DNA from: Blautia faecis
Lineage (GTDB): Bacteria > Bacillota > Clostridia > Lachnospirales > Lachnospiraceae
DNA: 64,000 nt
Assembly: GCF_020554845.1 (NCBI RefSeq)
Contig: NZ_JAJCIA010000013.1
Span: 31,479 to 95,478, forward strand
Direction of reading: 5' to 3'
Part shown: one piece after another, positions 15,671 to 24,868 of the stretch
Numbering within the stretch: the first letter of the stretch is position 1
Layout of the letters: each line of letters starts with the position of its first letter
Notes under the pieces: model-generated
Databases searched by the model: none
What the model was told of the DNA's origin: nothing
The model's input: only the letters and a program-made list of their open reading frames with translations
Made by a program: the position numbers and the translations under genes

Positions 15671-17698
15671 CTACTCTTCAGCATCCTCTGAAGCCTCTGT
15701 CGTTTCTGTTTCAGCATTATCTGTAGAAGCATTTGTTTCAGGATCTGTTGTCTCAGCTTTTTCGTTTTCCTCTTTCTCACCAGTTACAGATTCAAATGCC
15801 TGAAACAGTTCTTTTACTGTCATTTTATTTACCAGATATACTTTTTTGTTTATAACAGCGGCATAGTAATTTGTATCATAGGAATAATACTCCACTTCCA
15901 TTTCATTTCCATCTATATCTGTAAATTTCACAGTCATTTCCGGATCTGTATTGGACTTAAATTCATCAGTCAGACGTTTCTGCGCTGTCATGTTGATCAG
16001 CTTATTGTAGAACGTTGTAAATGTTGTGCTGTCCAGATTTTTTCCATTTAGTGTATAAGATAAGGTTACACTGGTTGAACTTGTGGTGCTTGCAGTAGAA
16101 GAACTGTCATCTGTATTTTCAGTATCTTCGCCGGTCAAATCACCTGATGAAGTGTTATCATCAGCAGCATTTCCCTCTACATCGTTGCCGTCGGCAACAT
16201 CACTGCTGGTACTATCTGTTGTATCTTCATCTTCCGTCTCATTATTCGATGTTTCTACGTTTTCATCCTCAGATGTTTCACGTGAAACATTTACGATATA
16301 ATCTTCTCCTCCGTAGTTCACATCCAGAGTATCCAGATTATTTGCAGATAAATAGCTTACTGTCAAATCCCAGAAATCAGCATTTGTTTTTCCAAGGAAA
16401 GTATCAAGAGAATCCTCGGATATTGTATAAATTTCGTTGCTATCATTTACCCGAACATATCTTCCACCATCTGAAGATTGATCTCCAACCTGAATTACAA
16501 GTTCTCTGTCAACCATTTCAGTTTCCGGTTCTGAATCTTCAGAACTTTCTGCGGACTCAGTATCTGTAGTTTCCACCCCAGCCTCGTCATCTGATTCAGT
16601 TACATCTGTATCTTCTGCTTCGACGTTGTCATCTGCTGTTTCATCTGTATTCTCATTTTCTACAGCTTCTGAATCTTCTGTGTCTGCCACATCCACATCT
16701 TCATCTGAGCTTTCGCTTCCATTTGTCTCAGAATCCGCATCTTCATCCAAGCTTTCGCTTCCATCTGTTTCAGAATCCGCATTTTCATCCGCCTGGTTCT
16801 CATCCCCAGATGCCTCTGAGACCTCCTCATCGCCATTTTCAGCCTCGTTTTCATCATCAGAGGACTCTTTCTCAACTTTCTCCTGATAATCCACTGTAAT
16901 CTCTGCATACGGCTTATCTAATCCGTACTGAGAGAGCTCATCTTCTGCGCAGTTATAATTTACATAACTTGCATAAGCCACACTGGATAATGTACTGGCT
17001 AAGGAAGTTGCCTTCGCAGAATCTGCTTTCTCAGTCTCTCCATCACCAGTAATATTCCAGAAATTATTTTCATCTTTCTCTACAACATAGGAAGAATCTT
17101 TTCCATCTACAGAAATTTTGCTGACCGTAGAGGAATCCACAGTTGGGAAAACGCCGCTTTTTGCAAAGTCGTACAAAGTTCCCTCAAAAGAAGAAAACGT
17201 GGAATTGCTTACTACATAAACTGTAGAAGAATCCTTGTTCAAGTCAATGTATTCCTGACTTGTGGAATCATTCTCCATTCCAAGCTGGATTACTGTCGTT
17301 TCCCCATCTTCTGTGGTAACCGTGATCGTGTTATCCGGCTGATCCAGTTCATATTCTGATGCATCCTCCACATTTTCCAGTGTTCTTTCCGCTTTTATAG
17401 AATTCAGGGAGCTGACCAGTGTATCGATTTTATCCTGATCTACCGGGAAACCAGTTTCATCACTTTTCACCCAGGAATCTCCATCTTTTTCAAAGGTAAC
17501 TTCTTTTTTATCAATTACAAATTTTATTGATTTCACATCAGCAGACGCTATGGAAATAATTTCCGGATTTTCTTCCTCCGCACTTTCAGTATCCGCGGCC
17601 TCCTGCTTGGCTACGTAGGCTTTTACGCCTACGTATGCGCCGCTGAGGACAACCAAAACGCCCACTGCTGTAATAAGATTTACTGATTTTTTCTTCAT
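15671..17698 (-). CDS. DUF4340 domain protein with long acidic insert and internal parS
   Basis: A 675-residue protein: one N-terminal membrane segment, then DUF4340-type beta-rich modules (SVKFVIDKKEVTFEKDGD-like start, WDLTVSYLSANNL later). A very acidic Glu/Asp/Ser/Thr insert of about 110 residues lies roughly at 270-390, with further acidic linkers and tail. The ATG at 17698 is chosen because AGAGGAG precedes it and it shares one base with the upstream GldG stop. DUF4340 proteins accompany GldG-type ABC systems. A perfect parS lies at 16275-16290, reading VSRET. The acidic stretches suggest an exposed, flexible envelope protein. Confidence 0.85.
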   Translation of the reverse strand: MKKKSVNLITAVGVLVVLSGAYVGVKAYVAKQEAADTESAEEENPEIISIASADVKSIKFVIDKKEVTFEKDGDSWVKSDETGFPVDQDKIDTLVSSLNSIKAERTLENVEDASEYELDQPDNTITVTTEDGETTVIQLGMENDSTSQEYIDLNKDSSTVYVVSNSTFSSFEGTLYDFAKSGVFPTVDSSTVSKISVDGKDSSYVVEKDENNFWNITGDGETEKADSAKATSLASTLSSVAYASYVNYNCAEDELSQYGLDKPYAEITVDYQEKVEKESSDDENEAENGDEEVSEASGDENQADENADSETDGSESLDEDADSETNGSESSDEDVDVADTEDSEAVENENTDETADDNVEAEDTDVTESDDEAGVETTDTESAESSEDSEPETEMVDRELVIQVGDQSSDGGRYVRVNDSNEIYTISEDSLDTFLGKTNADFWDLTVSYLSANNLDTLDVNYGGEDYIVNVSRETSEDENVETSNNETEDEDTTDSTSSDVADGNDVEGNAADDNTSSGDLTGEDTENTDDSSSTASTTSSTSVTLSYTLNGKNLDSTTFTTFYNKLINMTAQKRLTDEFKSNTDPEMTVKFTDIDGNEMEVEYYSYDTNYYAAVINKKVYLVNKMTVKELFQAFESVTGEKEENEKAETTDPETNASTDNAETETTEASEDAEE
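16275..16290. promoter_or_regulatory. parS: parS site 4, inside DUF4340 gene
   Basis: Perfect TGTTTCACGTGAAACA, translated VSRET on the minus strand as in site 3. Confidence 0.96.
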
Positions 17699-19236
17699 CA
17701 GGCTTTTCTCCTCTTTAACCAAATCATAAATCCAATCAACAGGAATGCTCCAGGAATCAGACCAATGGTACAGATTTTCCAGAAGCTTGCATCATATGCT
17801 GTCAAAGTCAGATAAGATACTTCCAGACTCTTTGATGGGATAGAAACTGTTGTACTGTCTTCTGTGTCTACCAGAGAACTTAAAGAAGCCATCACAAGTT
17901 TCTCATTTCCACCAGAAACCATCTGATTGATCTGGCTCTGCAGCAGGTTTGATGTGGAATAATAAATAATATGAGTCTCTTTATCATCATCTACAGTCTC
18001 TGTAATGCTGACACCCAGGTCAAATGGACCATCCACATCACCGTCTTCCTTTTCAAGAGAACCGCTGTTCAAATCTGTCTTTGAATATGCGCTGTCGGAA
18101 GTTGTAAGAAGACTTTCAATATTTACAGTGTCTCTCACGTCATCAGATTTCCGGATTCCCTGCGCATAAGGCATCAAGATGTAATATCCAGAAGAAGCAA
18201 CATCAGATGTAATATCTGTGCTGTTTACAGTTGGAACCAGGTAGTAAGGCATCTGCGCGGCATAATGCTGTGCATCGCCCTCAAATACCAGGCCATCTAC
18301 TCTGCTTACTCCGTAGTTTTCCAGCACTGCATCAAAGTTTTCCATTTTTTCTCCTGTGTAATCGGAGAAAATCATTGCTTTTCCACCATTTTCCAGATAA
18401 TCGATCAATGCAGTCTTCTCATCCTCTGAGATATCTGTTGTAGGAGAATCAATCAGCAGACAGCTGGCATCCTCTGGAACGCTTCCCTCTGTAAGCAGAT
18501 TCAGGGATTTGATTTCCATGTTTGCTTTCTCAATATCTTCCTTGATCGTAGAATCAAGCTCCTGCTCTCCATGTCCCTCTAATGTATACAATACCGGCAG
18601 GTTTTCACTGGTTACATATGCAATGGCACTTGTGATCTGACCTTCGCCGTCGAAGCCTGTTGTCTGATAACTGTATGTGTTGTAATCCATTGTAGATTCG
18701 TAAATATTGTTATAATTTACAACCTTATTTCTGTCTCCGCATACAACAATTAAGCTATTAGAGGAAAGGTTGTCACTGGTGTATTCACTGACAAATTTAG
18801 GATTGACCACTGGATCTTTCTGTTCCACCTTAATATGATCAGATTCATCTGCATATCTTTGAAGCAGATTACTGATAGTCTCATCCTCACTTCCGCTCTG
18901 GGCGATCTGATATATGGTTACATCCTTGTCCAGATCTTTCAGCATCGCTTTTGTCTCATCACCGATGGTGTAAATTTTCTCGGAGCTGATATCCAGCTGC
19001 GTATACTTTGAAGGAAGATTTCCTACAATCATATTTATAACAATAATGATAGCAACGAAAACAACAATCATAACAGAACTGTAGCTTCCATTTTTCAAGT
19101 ACTTTTTATTAATACTGTCTTTAAATTTTCGTTTTTCTTTTTTGTTATTATTGTTATTATTTTCGACGCTTTCGATATTAATTACGTTTTTATCGTTATC
19201 GTCAATATTGTTATCATTTTTCTTCTTAAAAAACAT
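17698..19236 (-). CDS. GldG-family ABC auxiliary protein
   Basis: A 512-residue protein of the GldG/ABC_transp_aux type. An Asn/Lys-rich cytoplasmic N-terminus (residues 1-45) leads to a membrane segment (about 55-78, SVMIVVFVAIIIVINMIVG). A large extracytoplasmic domain with a glutamine-amidotransferase-like fold follows (LPVLYTLEGHGEQELD, CLLIDSPTTDISEDEK), then a final membrane helix (IGLIPGAFLLIGFMIWLKRRK). Start set at 19236, 8 bases after AGGAGG. Together with the permease and ATPase it forms an exporter of unknown cargo; in Bacteroidetes the homologues serve gliding, which is not expected here. Confidence 0.85.
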   Translation of the reverse strand: MFFKKKNDNNIDDNDKNVINIESVENNNNNNKKEKRKFKDSINKKYLKNGSYSSVMIVVFVAIIIVINMIVGNLPSKYTQLDISSEKIYTIGDETKAMLKDLDKDVTIYQIAQSGSEDETISNLLQRYADESDHIKVEQKDPVVNPKFVSEYTSDNLSSNSLIVVCGDRNKVVNYNNIYESTMDYNTYSYQTTGFDGEGQITSAIAYVTSENLPVLYTLEGHGEQELDSTIKEDIEKANMEIKSLNLLTEGSVPEDASCLLIDSPTTDISEDEKTALIDYLENGGKAMIFSDYTGEKMENFDAVLENYGVSRVDGLVFEGDAQHYAAQMPYYLVPTVNSTDITSDVASSGYYILMPYAQGIRKSDDVRDTVNIESLLTTSDSAYSKTDLNSGSLEKEDGDVDGPFDLGVSITETVDDDKETHIIYYSTSNLLQSQINQMVSGGNEKLVMASLSSLVDTEDSTTVSIPSKSLEVSYLTLTAYDASFWKICTIGLIPGAFLLIGFMIWLKRRKA

Positions 19237-19249
19237 TTTCCCCACCTCC

Positions 19250-20113
19250 TTAATTCCAACGTCTCTTCAAAATTGTCTGCATGGTAAGGAATATACAAAT
19301 GGCAATGACAGACAGGAAATAAAGAACTCCAGTCACATCAAAAATACTGTTTGTAAAGTTTTCAAAGTGTGAACTTAAGTTAAACACTTCAAGAACCTTC
19401 TGGATTCCTCCTTCAAACACGCTGGATTTTACAACGTAAACGATTACCAGTGCCACTTCTCCAATCACGCAGACAACACCTGAGATCACTGCATTTTTAA
19501 TCATACTGTAGATCATAAGGCTAAGCGCTATGATCAGAATGCCAAATGTCACACATGTAGACATTGCCGTCTCTGAGAAAAAGGAAGAAATTCCATTCAT
19601 CATATAAAAAGCAAATAAAAATACAAAGGTAAGAACTGCTGCAATTACCTGGCTCTCAGTGATTGCTGAGAAAAATACGCCGATCGCAATGTTTGCACTT
19701 CCCAGAAGGAAAAATCCAAGGAGTGCTGTGTACGCAGAGCCAAATGCAACGGTTCCGAACTTTGACATGATCAGCGGATAGGTTGCCAGAACTGCAATAG
19801 GGATTGCATAAATAGTCACAAGTGCAAGATATTTTCCCATTACGATGCCGGATACAGATACTGGAGAAGTAAGCAGAAGCTGGTCTGTTTTCTGCTTTCT
19901 TTCCTCAGCAAGTACACGCATGGTCAGGATCGGCACTGCAATCAGAAACACAAAGGTCATGGCATTTAAAGTATATTCAAATTTCGGATAAGCAGCTGAA
20001 AGCTGGTACGCTGAAAAGTAAATACCTGCGATCAGCAACACAAAAAACATAAACAGGTAGCCGACCATGGAGGTCAGGTAGCTTTTCAGCTCTCTTTTAT
20101 AAATAGCAAGCAT
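19250..20113 (-). CDS. ABC transporter permease, GldF-like
   Basis: A 287-residue ABC-2 type membrane subunit with six predicted membrane helices. It begins MLAIYKRELKSYLTSMVGYL and carries the typical cytoplasmic loop ILTMRVLAEERKQKTDQLLL between helices 2 and 3, a motif of GldF/NosY-type permeases. The start lies 4 bases from the ATPase stop, and the GldG gene follows 13 bp downstream. It is the membrane channel partner of the neighbouring ATPase. Confidence 0.9.
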   Translation of the reverse strand: MLAIYKRELKSYLTSMVGYLFMFFVLLIAGIYFSAYQLSAAYPKFEYTLNAMTFVFLIAVPILTMRVLAEERKQKTDQLLLTSPVSVSGIVMGKYLALVTIYAIPIAVLATYPLIMSKFGTVAFGSAYTALLGFFLLGSANIAIGVFFSAITESQVIAAVLTFVFLFAFYMMNGISSFFSETAMSTCVTFGILIIALSLMIYSMIKNAVISGVVCVIGEVALVIVYVVKSSVFEGGIQKVLEVFNLSSHFENFTNSIFDVTGVLYFLSVIAICIFLTMQTILKRRWN

Positions 20114-20116
20114 GGT

Positions 20117-21283
20117 TTACTCTTCCCCCTTTTCTTCCTCAGATGCGGCAAAACTATCCTGTTTATCACCAGACAGTCCATTATCTGACACATCATTGGA
20201 TACTTCGCCCGATTCATCAAACTCTTTTTCTTCAAGTCCATTATCAGGGACAGTATCTTCGTTTTTCTCATTCAAATACTTCTTAGCATCTGCTGCCGTC
20301 TTAAAGAAAGATTTTCCGGATTTTTTTCCTGACGCATCTTTATCTTTTTTCTCGCTCTCTGTAAGTTCAAGGAAGATCTCCTCCAGAGAAACTTTCTTAG
20401 ACTGCATTTCAAGGATCGGACAGCTGGCATTTACCATACTGTAGAACACTTTTTCACGCACATCCATATTCTCTTCTGTTCCCACTGTAATGGCGTATAC
20501 GCCTTCCTCCGGGCTTTTCTTTACCGTAACCTCTTTTACCCCTTCTACGGCCTCCAGAGCGGCTCTGATAGTGTCTTTCTGACCTTTTACAAGCAGATTC
20601 AGGTTGTTTGAGCCTGCTGCCAGTTTTCCCAGATTCTCAGGGGTATCGCTGGCTACCAGTTTTCCATGGGAAATGATCAGCACGTAGTCGCAAACGGCGC
20701 TGACTTCGGACAAAATATGGGAGCTAAGGATAACGGTGTGTTTCTGTTTCAGGCCTTTGATCAGATCGCGGATTTCGTTGATCTGTTTTGGGTCAAGACC
20801 GACAGTCGGCTCATCCAGAATAATAACCTCCGGGTAACCAAGCACAGCCTGCGCAATACCAACCCTCTGTCTGTAACCTTTAGAAAGGTTCTTGATCAGA
20901 CGATTTTTCATGTCAGTAATCTTTACCATGTCCATGATTTCTTCAATCATAGTGGCTTTTTTATCTTTAGGAATTTTCTTCAGATCTGCTACGAATTTCA
21001 GATATTCCAGAACGGTCATATCAAAATAAAGGGGCGGCATTTCGGGTAGATATCCGATGCATTTTTTTGCCTCCTCAGGTTCTTCCAGAATATCATGACC
21101 GTCTATGACTACTGTTCCCTCGGTAGATGCAATATAGCCGGTTATCATATTCATGGTTGTGGATTTTCCGGCGCCGTTGGGGCCCAGGAAACCATAAATC
21201 TTGCCTTTCTCTATTTCAAAAGAAAGGTGGTCTACAGCGGTGTGATCGCCGTAGCGTTTTACCAGATTTTTTACTTCAATCAA
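20117..21283 (-). CDS. ABC transporter ATP-binding protein with acidic C-terminal extension
   Basis: A 388-residue ATPase. Walker A is GPNGAGKST, the signature is LSKGYRQR, and Walker B is VIILDEPTVGLDP. The TTG at 21283 is preferred because AAGGAGGT lies 7 bases upstream, whereas the upstream TTG at 21301 would place the ribosome site inside the gene. The first 220 residues form the nucleotide-binding domain. Residues about 225-310 match the DUF4162-like C-terminal domain, and the last roughly 75 residues are a Ser/Glu/Asp-rich tail like that of the DUF4340 partner. First gene of the four-gene exporter operon. Confidence 0.92.
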   Translation of the reverse strand: MIEVKNLVKRYGDHTAVDHLSFEIEKGKIYGFLGPNGAGKSTTMNMITGYIASTEGTVVIDGHDILEEPEEAKKCIGYLPEMPPLYFDMTVLEYLKFVADLKKIPKDKKATMIEEIMDMVKITDMKNRLIKNLSKGYRQRVGIAQAVLGYPEVIILDEPTVGLDPKQINEIRDLIKGLKQKHTVILSSHILSEVSAVCDYVLIISHGKLVASDTPENLGKLAAGSNNLNLLVKGQKDTIRAALEAVEGVKEVTVKKSPEEGVYAITVGTEENMDVREKVFYSMVNASCPILEMQSKKVSLEEIFLELTESEKKDKDASGKKSGKSFFKTAADAKKYLNEKNEDTVPDNGLEEKEFDESGEVSNDVSDNGLSGDKQDSFAASEEEKGEE

Positions 21284-21430
21284 GTTTCTTACCTCCTTCA
21301 AGTTGCAGATGCATGGCTTATCCCATGCATCTATCTATGATTATTTTATGTGCAACCTGTGAGGAAATTTAGATAATTATGTGAGAAATATGTGATTATT
21401 TTGTGTTGGAAATGTGTCCCAAAATAAAAT

Positions 21431-21485
21431 ACATTCCGCAAAGTGGGGCGTGCAGATTGCGGGAATGATTTTTCAGACACGCTCT
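21431..21485. repeat. family-1 repeat, right end only
   Basis: A 55-bp right-end fragment (GCAAAGTGGGGCGTGCAGAT, ending CAGACACGCTCT) directly abutting a gene remnant. Confidence 0.75.
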
Positions 21486-21680
21486 AAGGCACGGGGATGT
21501 GGAATAGGAAAAATCAAAGACAGTTGCGAGGAAGCTGGAAATCCTATGCCAGAATATACGATTAAGTGTGAGGATATTATGGTTATGTTTAAGAGTTTGG
21601 TTAGTAGCTTGGTTAATCACACTAACCAAGCTACTAACCAAACTATTCCCAATGAAGACAATTCCTTTGAAAGTGATTGA
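21486..21680 (+). pseudogene. C-terminal remnant of an AlbA_2-type ATP-binding/regulator protein
   Basis: The frame reads RGCGIGKIKDSCEEAGNPMP followed by EYTIKCEDIMVMFK. This is the pattern at the end of the HATPase-like domain of putative transcriptional regulators with an AlbA_2 domain (GIGKI...C..AGLP.PE...). Everything upstream is missing, replaced by a family-1 repeat end, so the gene is a fragment. Downstream sequence contains a perfect hairpin and no further recognisable domain. The family assignment rests on a short match and is moderate. Confidence 0.45.
21594..21644. repeat. 22-bp perfect inverted repeat
   Basis: Arms 21594-21615 and 21623-21644 are exact complements (AGTTTGGTTAGTAGCTTGGT and onward) around a 7-base loop. 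There is no T-tail. Confidence 0.9.
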
Positions 21681-21789
21681 GACAGAACCTATGTTATCTC
21701 AGAAAAAATCGCCGATATTATCGGAGAGAAATATAGTACGGATTTCTTCCTCTTTCAGGACTAAAGTTATCTTAATATTAACACATATT

Positions 21790-22524
21790 CTACGCCAGCG
21801 GCTCCTTCGCCGGCAAGCCAGCCTTCCTGGGGTACTTCTTGGCGGTCGGTTTCATCTTCTTGATCACCACAAAAGAACGATCCATATCCGTGTCCATAAG
21901 TGGAAATTTCACTACATCCTGAACTTTTCCACCAAGGATTTTCACAGCATTTTCTGCCTGCGCAAGCTCTTCATCAATCTTGCCGGATTTATAAGAAATA
22001 AAGCTGCCACCTTCTTTTACAAAGGGGATACAATACTCGGAAAGGGTGCTTAAATTGGCTACTGCGCGGGAGACACAGAAGTCGTATTTTTCTCTGTGTT
22101 CCTTCTGTTTCGCGTAGTCTTCGGCTCTTCCGTGAAGCGCTGTTACGTCTTTTAAACCAAGCATTTCGATTACTTCATTAAGGAAATTCACCCTTTTATT
22201 CAAAGAATCCAGAAGGGTGATTTTAAGCTCCGGAAAAGCAATTTTCAGCGGGATTCCAGGGAAACCAGCGCCGGTTCCGATATCGATCACGGACTTTCCC
22301 GCCAGCTTTTTCTGGTCAAAACTGCCTACTTTTACGATAGATAAACTGTCAAGAAAATGCTTTAAAATCACCTCGTTGTACTCGGTAATTGCAGTTAAAT
22401 TCATTACCTTATTTTTCTCTACAAGGTACTCATAATAAGTGATAAACTGCTTCTTCTGCTCCTGGGACAGAGCAATTCCAAGCTCTTCAAGTCCTTTCTC
22501 AAAGAGGGTTAAATCATATTCCAT
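21790..22524 (-). CDS. rsmG: 16S rRNA (guanine527-N7)-methyltransferase
   Basis: A 244-residue SAM-dependent methyltransferase acting on the 530 loop of 16S rRNA. Motif I is VIDIGTGAGFPGIPLKI, preceded by the family stretch NLTAITEYNEVILKHFLDSL; the ISRAVA-like motif appears as CVSRAVANLSTL. The ATG at 22524 is chosen because AAGGAGAAG lies just upstream. It ends the mnmE-mnmG-rsmG series, but a 340-bp repeat block separates it from mnmG. Confidence 0.96.
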   Translation of the reverse strand: MEYDLTLFEKGLEELGIALSQEQKKQFITYYEYLVEKNKVMNLTAITEYNEVILKHFLDSLSIVKVGSFDQKKLAGKSVIDIGTGAGFPGIPLKIAFPELKITLLDSLNKRVNFLNEVIEMLGLKDVTALHGRAEDYAKQKEHREKYDFCVSRAVANLSTLSEYCIPFVKEGGSFISYKSGKIDEELAQAENAVKILGGKVQDVVKFPLMDTDMDRSFVVIKKMKPTAKKYPRKAGLPAKEPLA

Positions 22525-22583
22525 AAACTTCTCCTTATACCTCAAACTACTTATTTTTTTTACTTTCCAGTTGCTAATACACA

Positions 22584-22923
22584 GCGTTTTTGCAAGTAAT
22601 ATTCTTTAGCAGGTCATTTCAGGTGCGTTTTTAACGAAGGTGAAATCCACTGGTCAGGTCGACTTAGACGAGAGGTCTCTCCCAAGCGTCTTAGTCGTAG
22701 TTACCAGTTATTTCACCGTAGAGCGTGTTTGAAAAATCATTTCCGCAATCTGCACGCCCCACTTTGCGGGAGATTTTGCCCGAATTCGGTTGCCGTAGCC
22801 CGCTACGGCGCCCTTATCCGAACAAAATCTCCCACAAATTGTGACACACATCTTGCAGAAAGCCTTTTTCAAACACGCTCTAGTGCCCAACCGACCTGCG
22901 TGGAATATTACTTGCAGAAACGC
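22584..22923. repeat. family-2 element, copy B, with nested family-1 element
   Basis: Outer inverted arms of 21 bp (22584-22604 and 22903-22923) have one mismatch. The left interior matches copy A at 12.8 kb (GAGCGTCTTAGTCG or near it, GGTGAAATCCA). A complete family-1 element is inserted in the right part. The right arm ends 7 bp from the mnmG stop codon. Confidence 0.8.
22720..22881. repeat. family-1 palindromic element, complete reference copy
   Basis: A 162-bp element bounded by AGAGCGTGTTTGAAAA and TTTTCAAACACGCTCT, with further pairing inward. TA flanks both GAGCG/CGCTC ends, compatible with a TA target duplication. It is nested inside the family-2 element. Confidence 0.85.
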
Positions 22924-22929
22924 GTCCGT

Positions 22930-24816
22930 TTAGTGACGCTCCTTCCCATACTGCTCCATATAAACCAGCAGCACCGAAATATCCGCCGGTGAAACACCGG
23001 AAATTCGGGATGCCTGTCCAATGGAAACAGGTCTGTAAAGTTCCAGTTTCTGCCGTGCCTCAATGCGCAGGCTCTTTACTTTCTCATAGTCCAGATCCTC
23101 TGGAATCTTCTTGGCTTCCAGCTTCTTAAACTGCTCTACCTGCTTCATCTGGCGGCGGATATAACCGTCGTATTTAATATTAATGTTTACCTGCTCCTGC
23201 ACATCCCAGGCAAGTTCAGGGCGGTTCTTATCAATAGGAGTCACATCTGCATAGGAAAGCTCCGGTCTGCGGATCAGCTCTGCAAGACTGATTCCTGACT
23301 TAAGTGGTGTGCTTTCTTTGCTTTCCAGAAGGCTCTGAACTGCCTCTGTCATACCCACATTTGTATTCTCCACACGCTGGATTTCTTCCGCTATCAAGCG
23401 TTCTTTTTCCACTACTTTTGCATAGGTTTCGTCATCTACAAGACCTACCTCCCAGCCCTTTTTACGAAGTCTCAGATCCGCATTATCCTGACGGAGAAGT
23501 AGACGGTACTCGGCACGGCTGGTCATCATACGGTATGGCTCATGGTTCTCTTTTGTAACCAGATCATCAATGAGAACACCGATATAAGCCTCAGAACGAT
23601 CCAGGATCAGCTGCTCTTTTCCCAGCACTTCCATGGCTGCATTGATACCAGCGATCAGTCCCTGGGCTGCTGCCTCCTCGTAACCTGAACTTCCATTAAA
23701 CTGTCCGCCACTGAAAAGACCTTTAATTTTCTTAAACTCCAGCGTTGGATAAAGCTGTCTTGGATTAATACAATCGTACTCAATAGCATAAGCATTCTTC
23801 ACAATTTTTGCATGCTCAAGGCCTGGTACGCTGTGGTACATTTCCTCCTGCACATCTTCCGGCAAAGAGCTGGACATACCGCCAATGTACATCTCATTTG
23901 TGTACATTCCCTCTGGCTCAATAAACACCTGATGTCTTTTTTTATCTGCAAAACGAACTACTTTATCCTCAATAGACGGGCAATAACGTGGACCAGTTCC
24001 CTCGATCATACCAGAATACAACGGGGAACGATCCAGATTGGCACGGATAATATCATGGGTAGTCTCATTGGTATAAGTCAGCCAGCAGGATTTCTGCTCG
24101 ATCTGCACATCCTCCGGATCTGTGGAAAAAGAAAATGGCACTACTCTCTCATCACCAAACTGCTCTTCCATCTTACTATAATCTATAGTATTTCCTGCGA
24201 TTCTAGCAGGTGTTCCAGTCTTGAAACGGAACATTTCAATTCCCAGTTCTTTCAGAGAATCAGTCAGATAATTGGCTGCCTGCAGTCCATTTGGACCTGC
24301 ATAATTGCTTACATCCCCATAAATACAACGTGCCTTCAGATAGGTTCCTGTACACAAAATAACCGCCTTACAGTGATAAATAGCACCGGAATAAGTCCTT
24401 ACACCAGTGATCTTACCATCCTCTACCAGAAGCTTTGTTACCTCTCCCTGGCGGATAGTCAGGTTCTCCTGGTTCTCCAGTGTTTTTCTCATTTCGTTGC
24501 TATATGCTTGCTTATCTGCCTGAGCACGAAGGGAATGTACCGCCGGACCCTTGGAACAATTCAGCATTTTTGACTGAATAAAAGTCTTGTCAATATTTTT
24601 TCCCATCTCACCGCCAAGAGCATCCAACTCACGGACCAGATGTCCCTTTGAACTACCGCCTACATTTGGGTTACAAGGCATCAGCGCAATACTCTCTGCA
24701 CTTACCGTAAACATGATCGTACTCAATCCCAATCTCGCCCCAGCCAACGCTGCCTCACAGCCAGCATGTCCAGCACCGACCACTACTATGTCATAATTCT
24801 CCTCTAAATGTTTCAT
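22930..24816 (-). CDS. mnmG: tRNA uridine-5-carboxymethylaminomethyl modification enzyme MnmG
   Basis: A 628-residue FAD protein that with MnmE installs cmnm5 at U34 of tRNAs. The dinucleotide-binding motif [20 protein letters not shown] is at the N-terminus, followed by [20 protein letters not shown] and the family signature [11 protein letters not shown]. The C-terminal helical domain binds MnmE ([16 protein letters not shown]). Start set at the ATG 24816 preceded by GAGGAGATAAAA, instead of an upstream candidate at 24846. It lies 52 bp downstream of mnmE. Confidence 0.97.
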   Translation of the reverse strand: MKHLEENYDIVVVGAGHAGCEAALAGARLGLSTIMFTVSAESIALMPCNPNVGGSSKGHLVRELDALGGEMGKNIDKTFIQSKMLNCSKGPAVHSLRAQADKQAYSNEMRKTLENQENLTIRQGEVTKLLVEDGKITGVRTYSGAIYHCKAVILCTGTYLKARCIYGDVSNYAGPNGLQAANYLTDSLKELGIEMFRFKTGTPARIAGNTIDYSKMEEQFGDERVVPFSFSTDPEDVQIEQKSCWLTYTNETTHDIIRANLDRSPLYSGMIEGTGPRYCPSIEDKVVRFADKKRHQVFIEPEGMYTNEMYIGGMSSSLPEDVQEEMYHSVPGLEHAKIVKNAYAIEYDCINPRQLYPTLEFKKIKGLFSGGQFNGSSGYEEAAAQGLIAGINAAMEVLGKEQLILDRSEAYIGVLIDDLVTKENHEPYRMMTSRAEYRLLLRQDNADLRLRKKGWEVGLVDDETYAKVVEKERLIAEEIQRVENTNVGMTEAVQSLLESKESTPLKSGISLAELIRRPELSYADVTPIDKNRPELAWDVQEQVNINIKYDGYIRRQMKQVEQFKKLEAKKIPEDLDYEKVKSLRIEARQKLELYRPVSIGQASRISGVSPADISVLLVYMEQYGKERH

Positions 24817-24868
24817 TTTTATCTCCTCTATAACACACTCATTCATATATTATCGCGTCCCTCTGCCA

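Noticed and set aside
16626..16886. Ser-rich 86-codon frame opposite the DUF4340 acidic insert
   Set aside because: A complement of Glu/Asp-rich codons; shadow only.
22708..22890. Short frames inside family-1 elements (for example 22708-22890 and 22729-22992)
   Set aside because: Both strands of the palindrome give similar frames rich in Cys/Arg; this is a repeat artefact rather than a gene.
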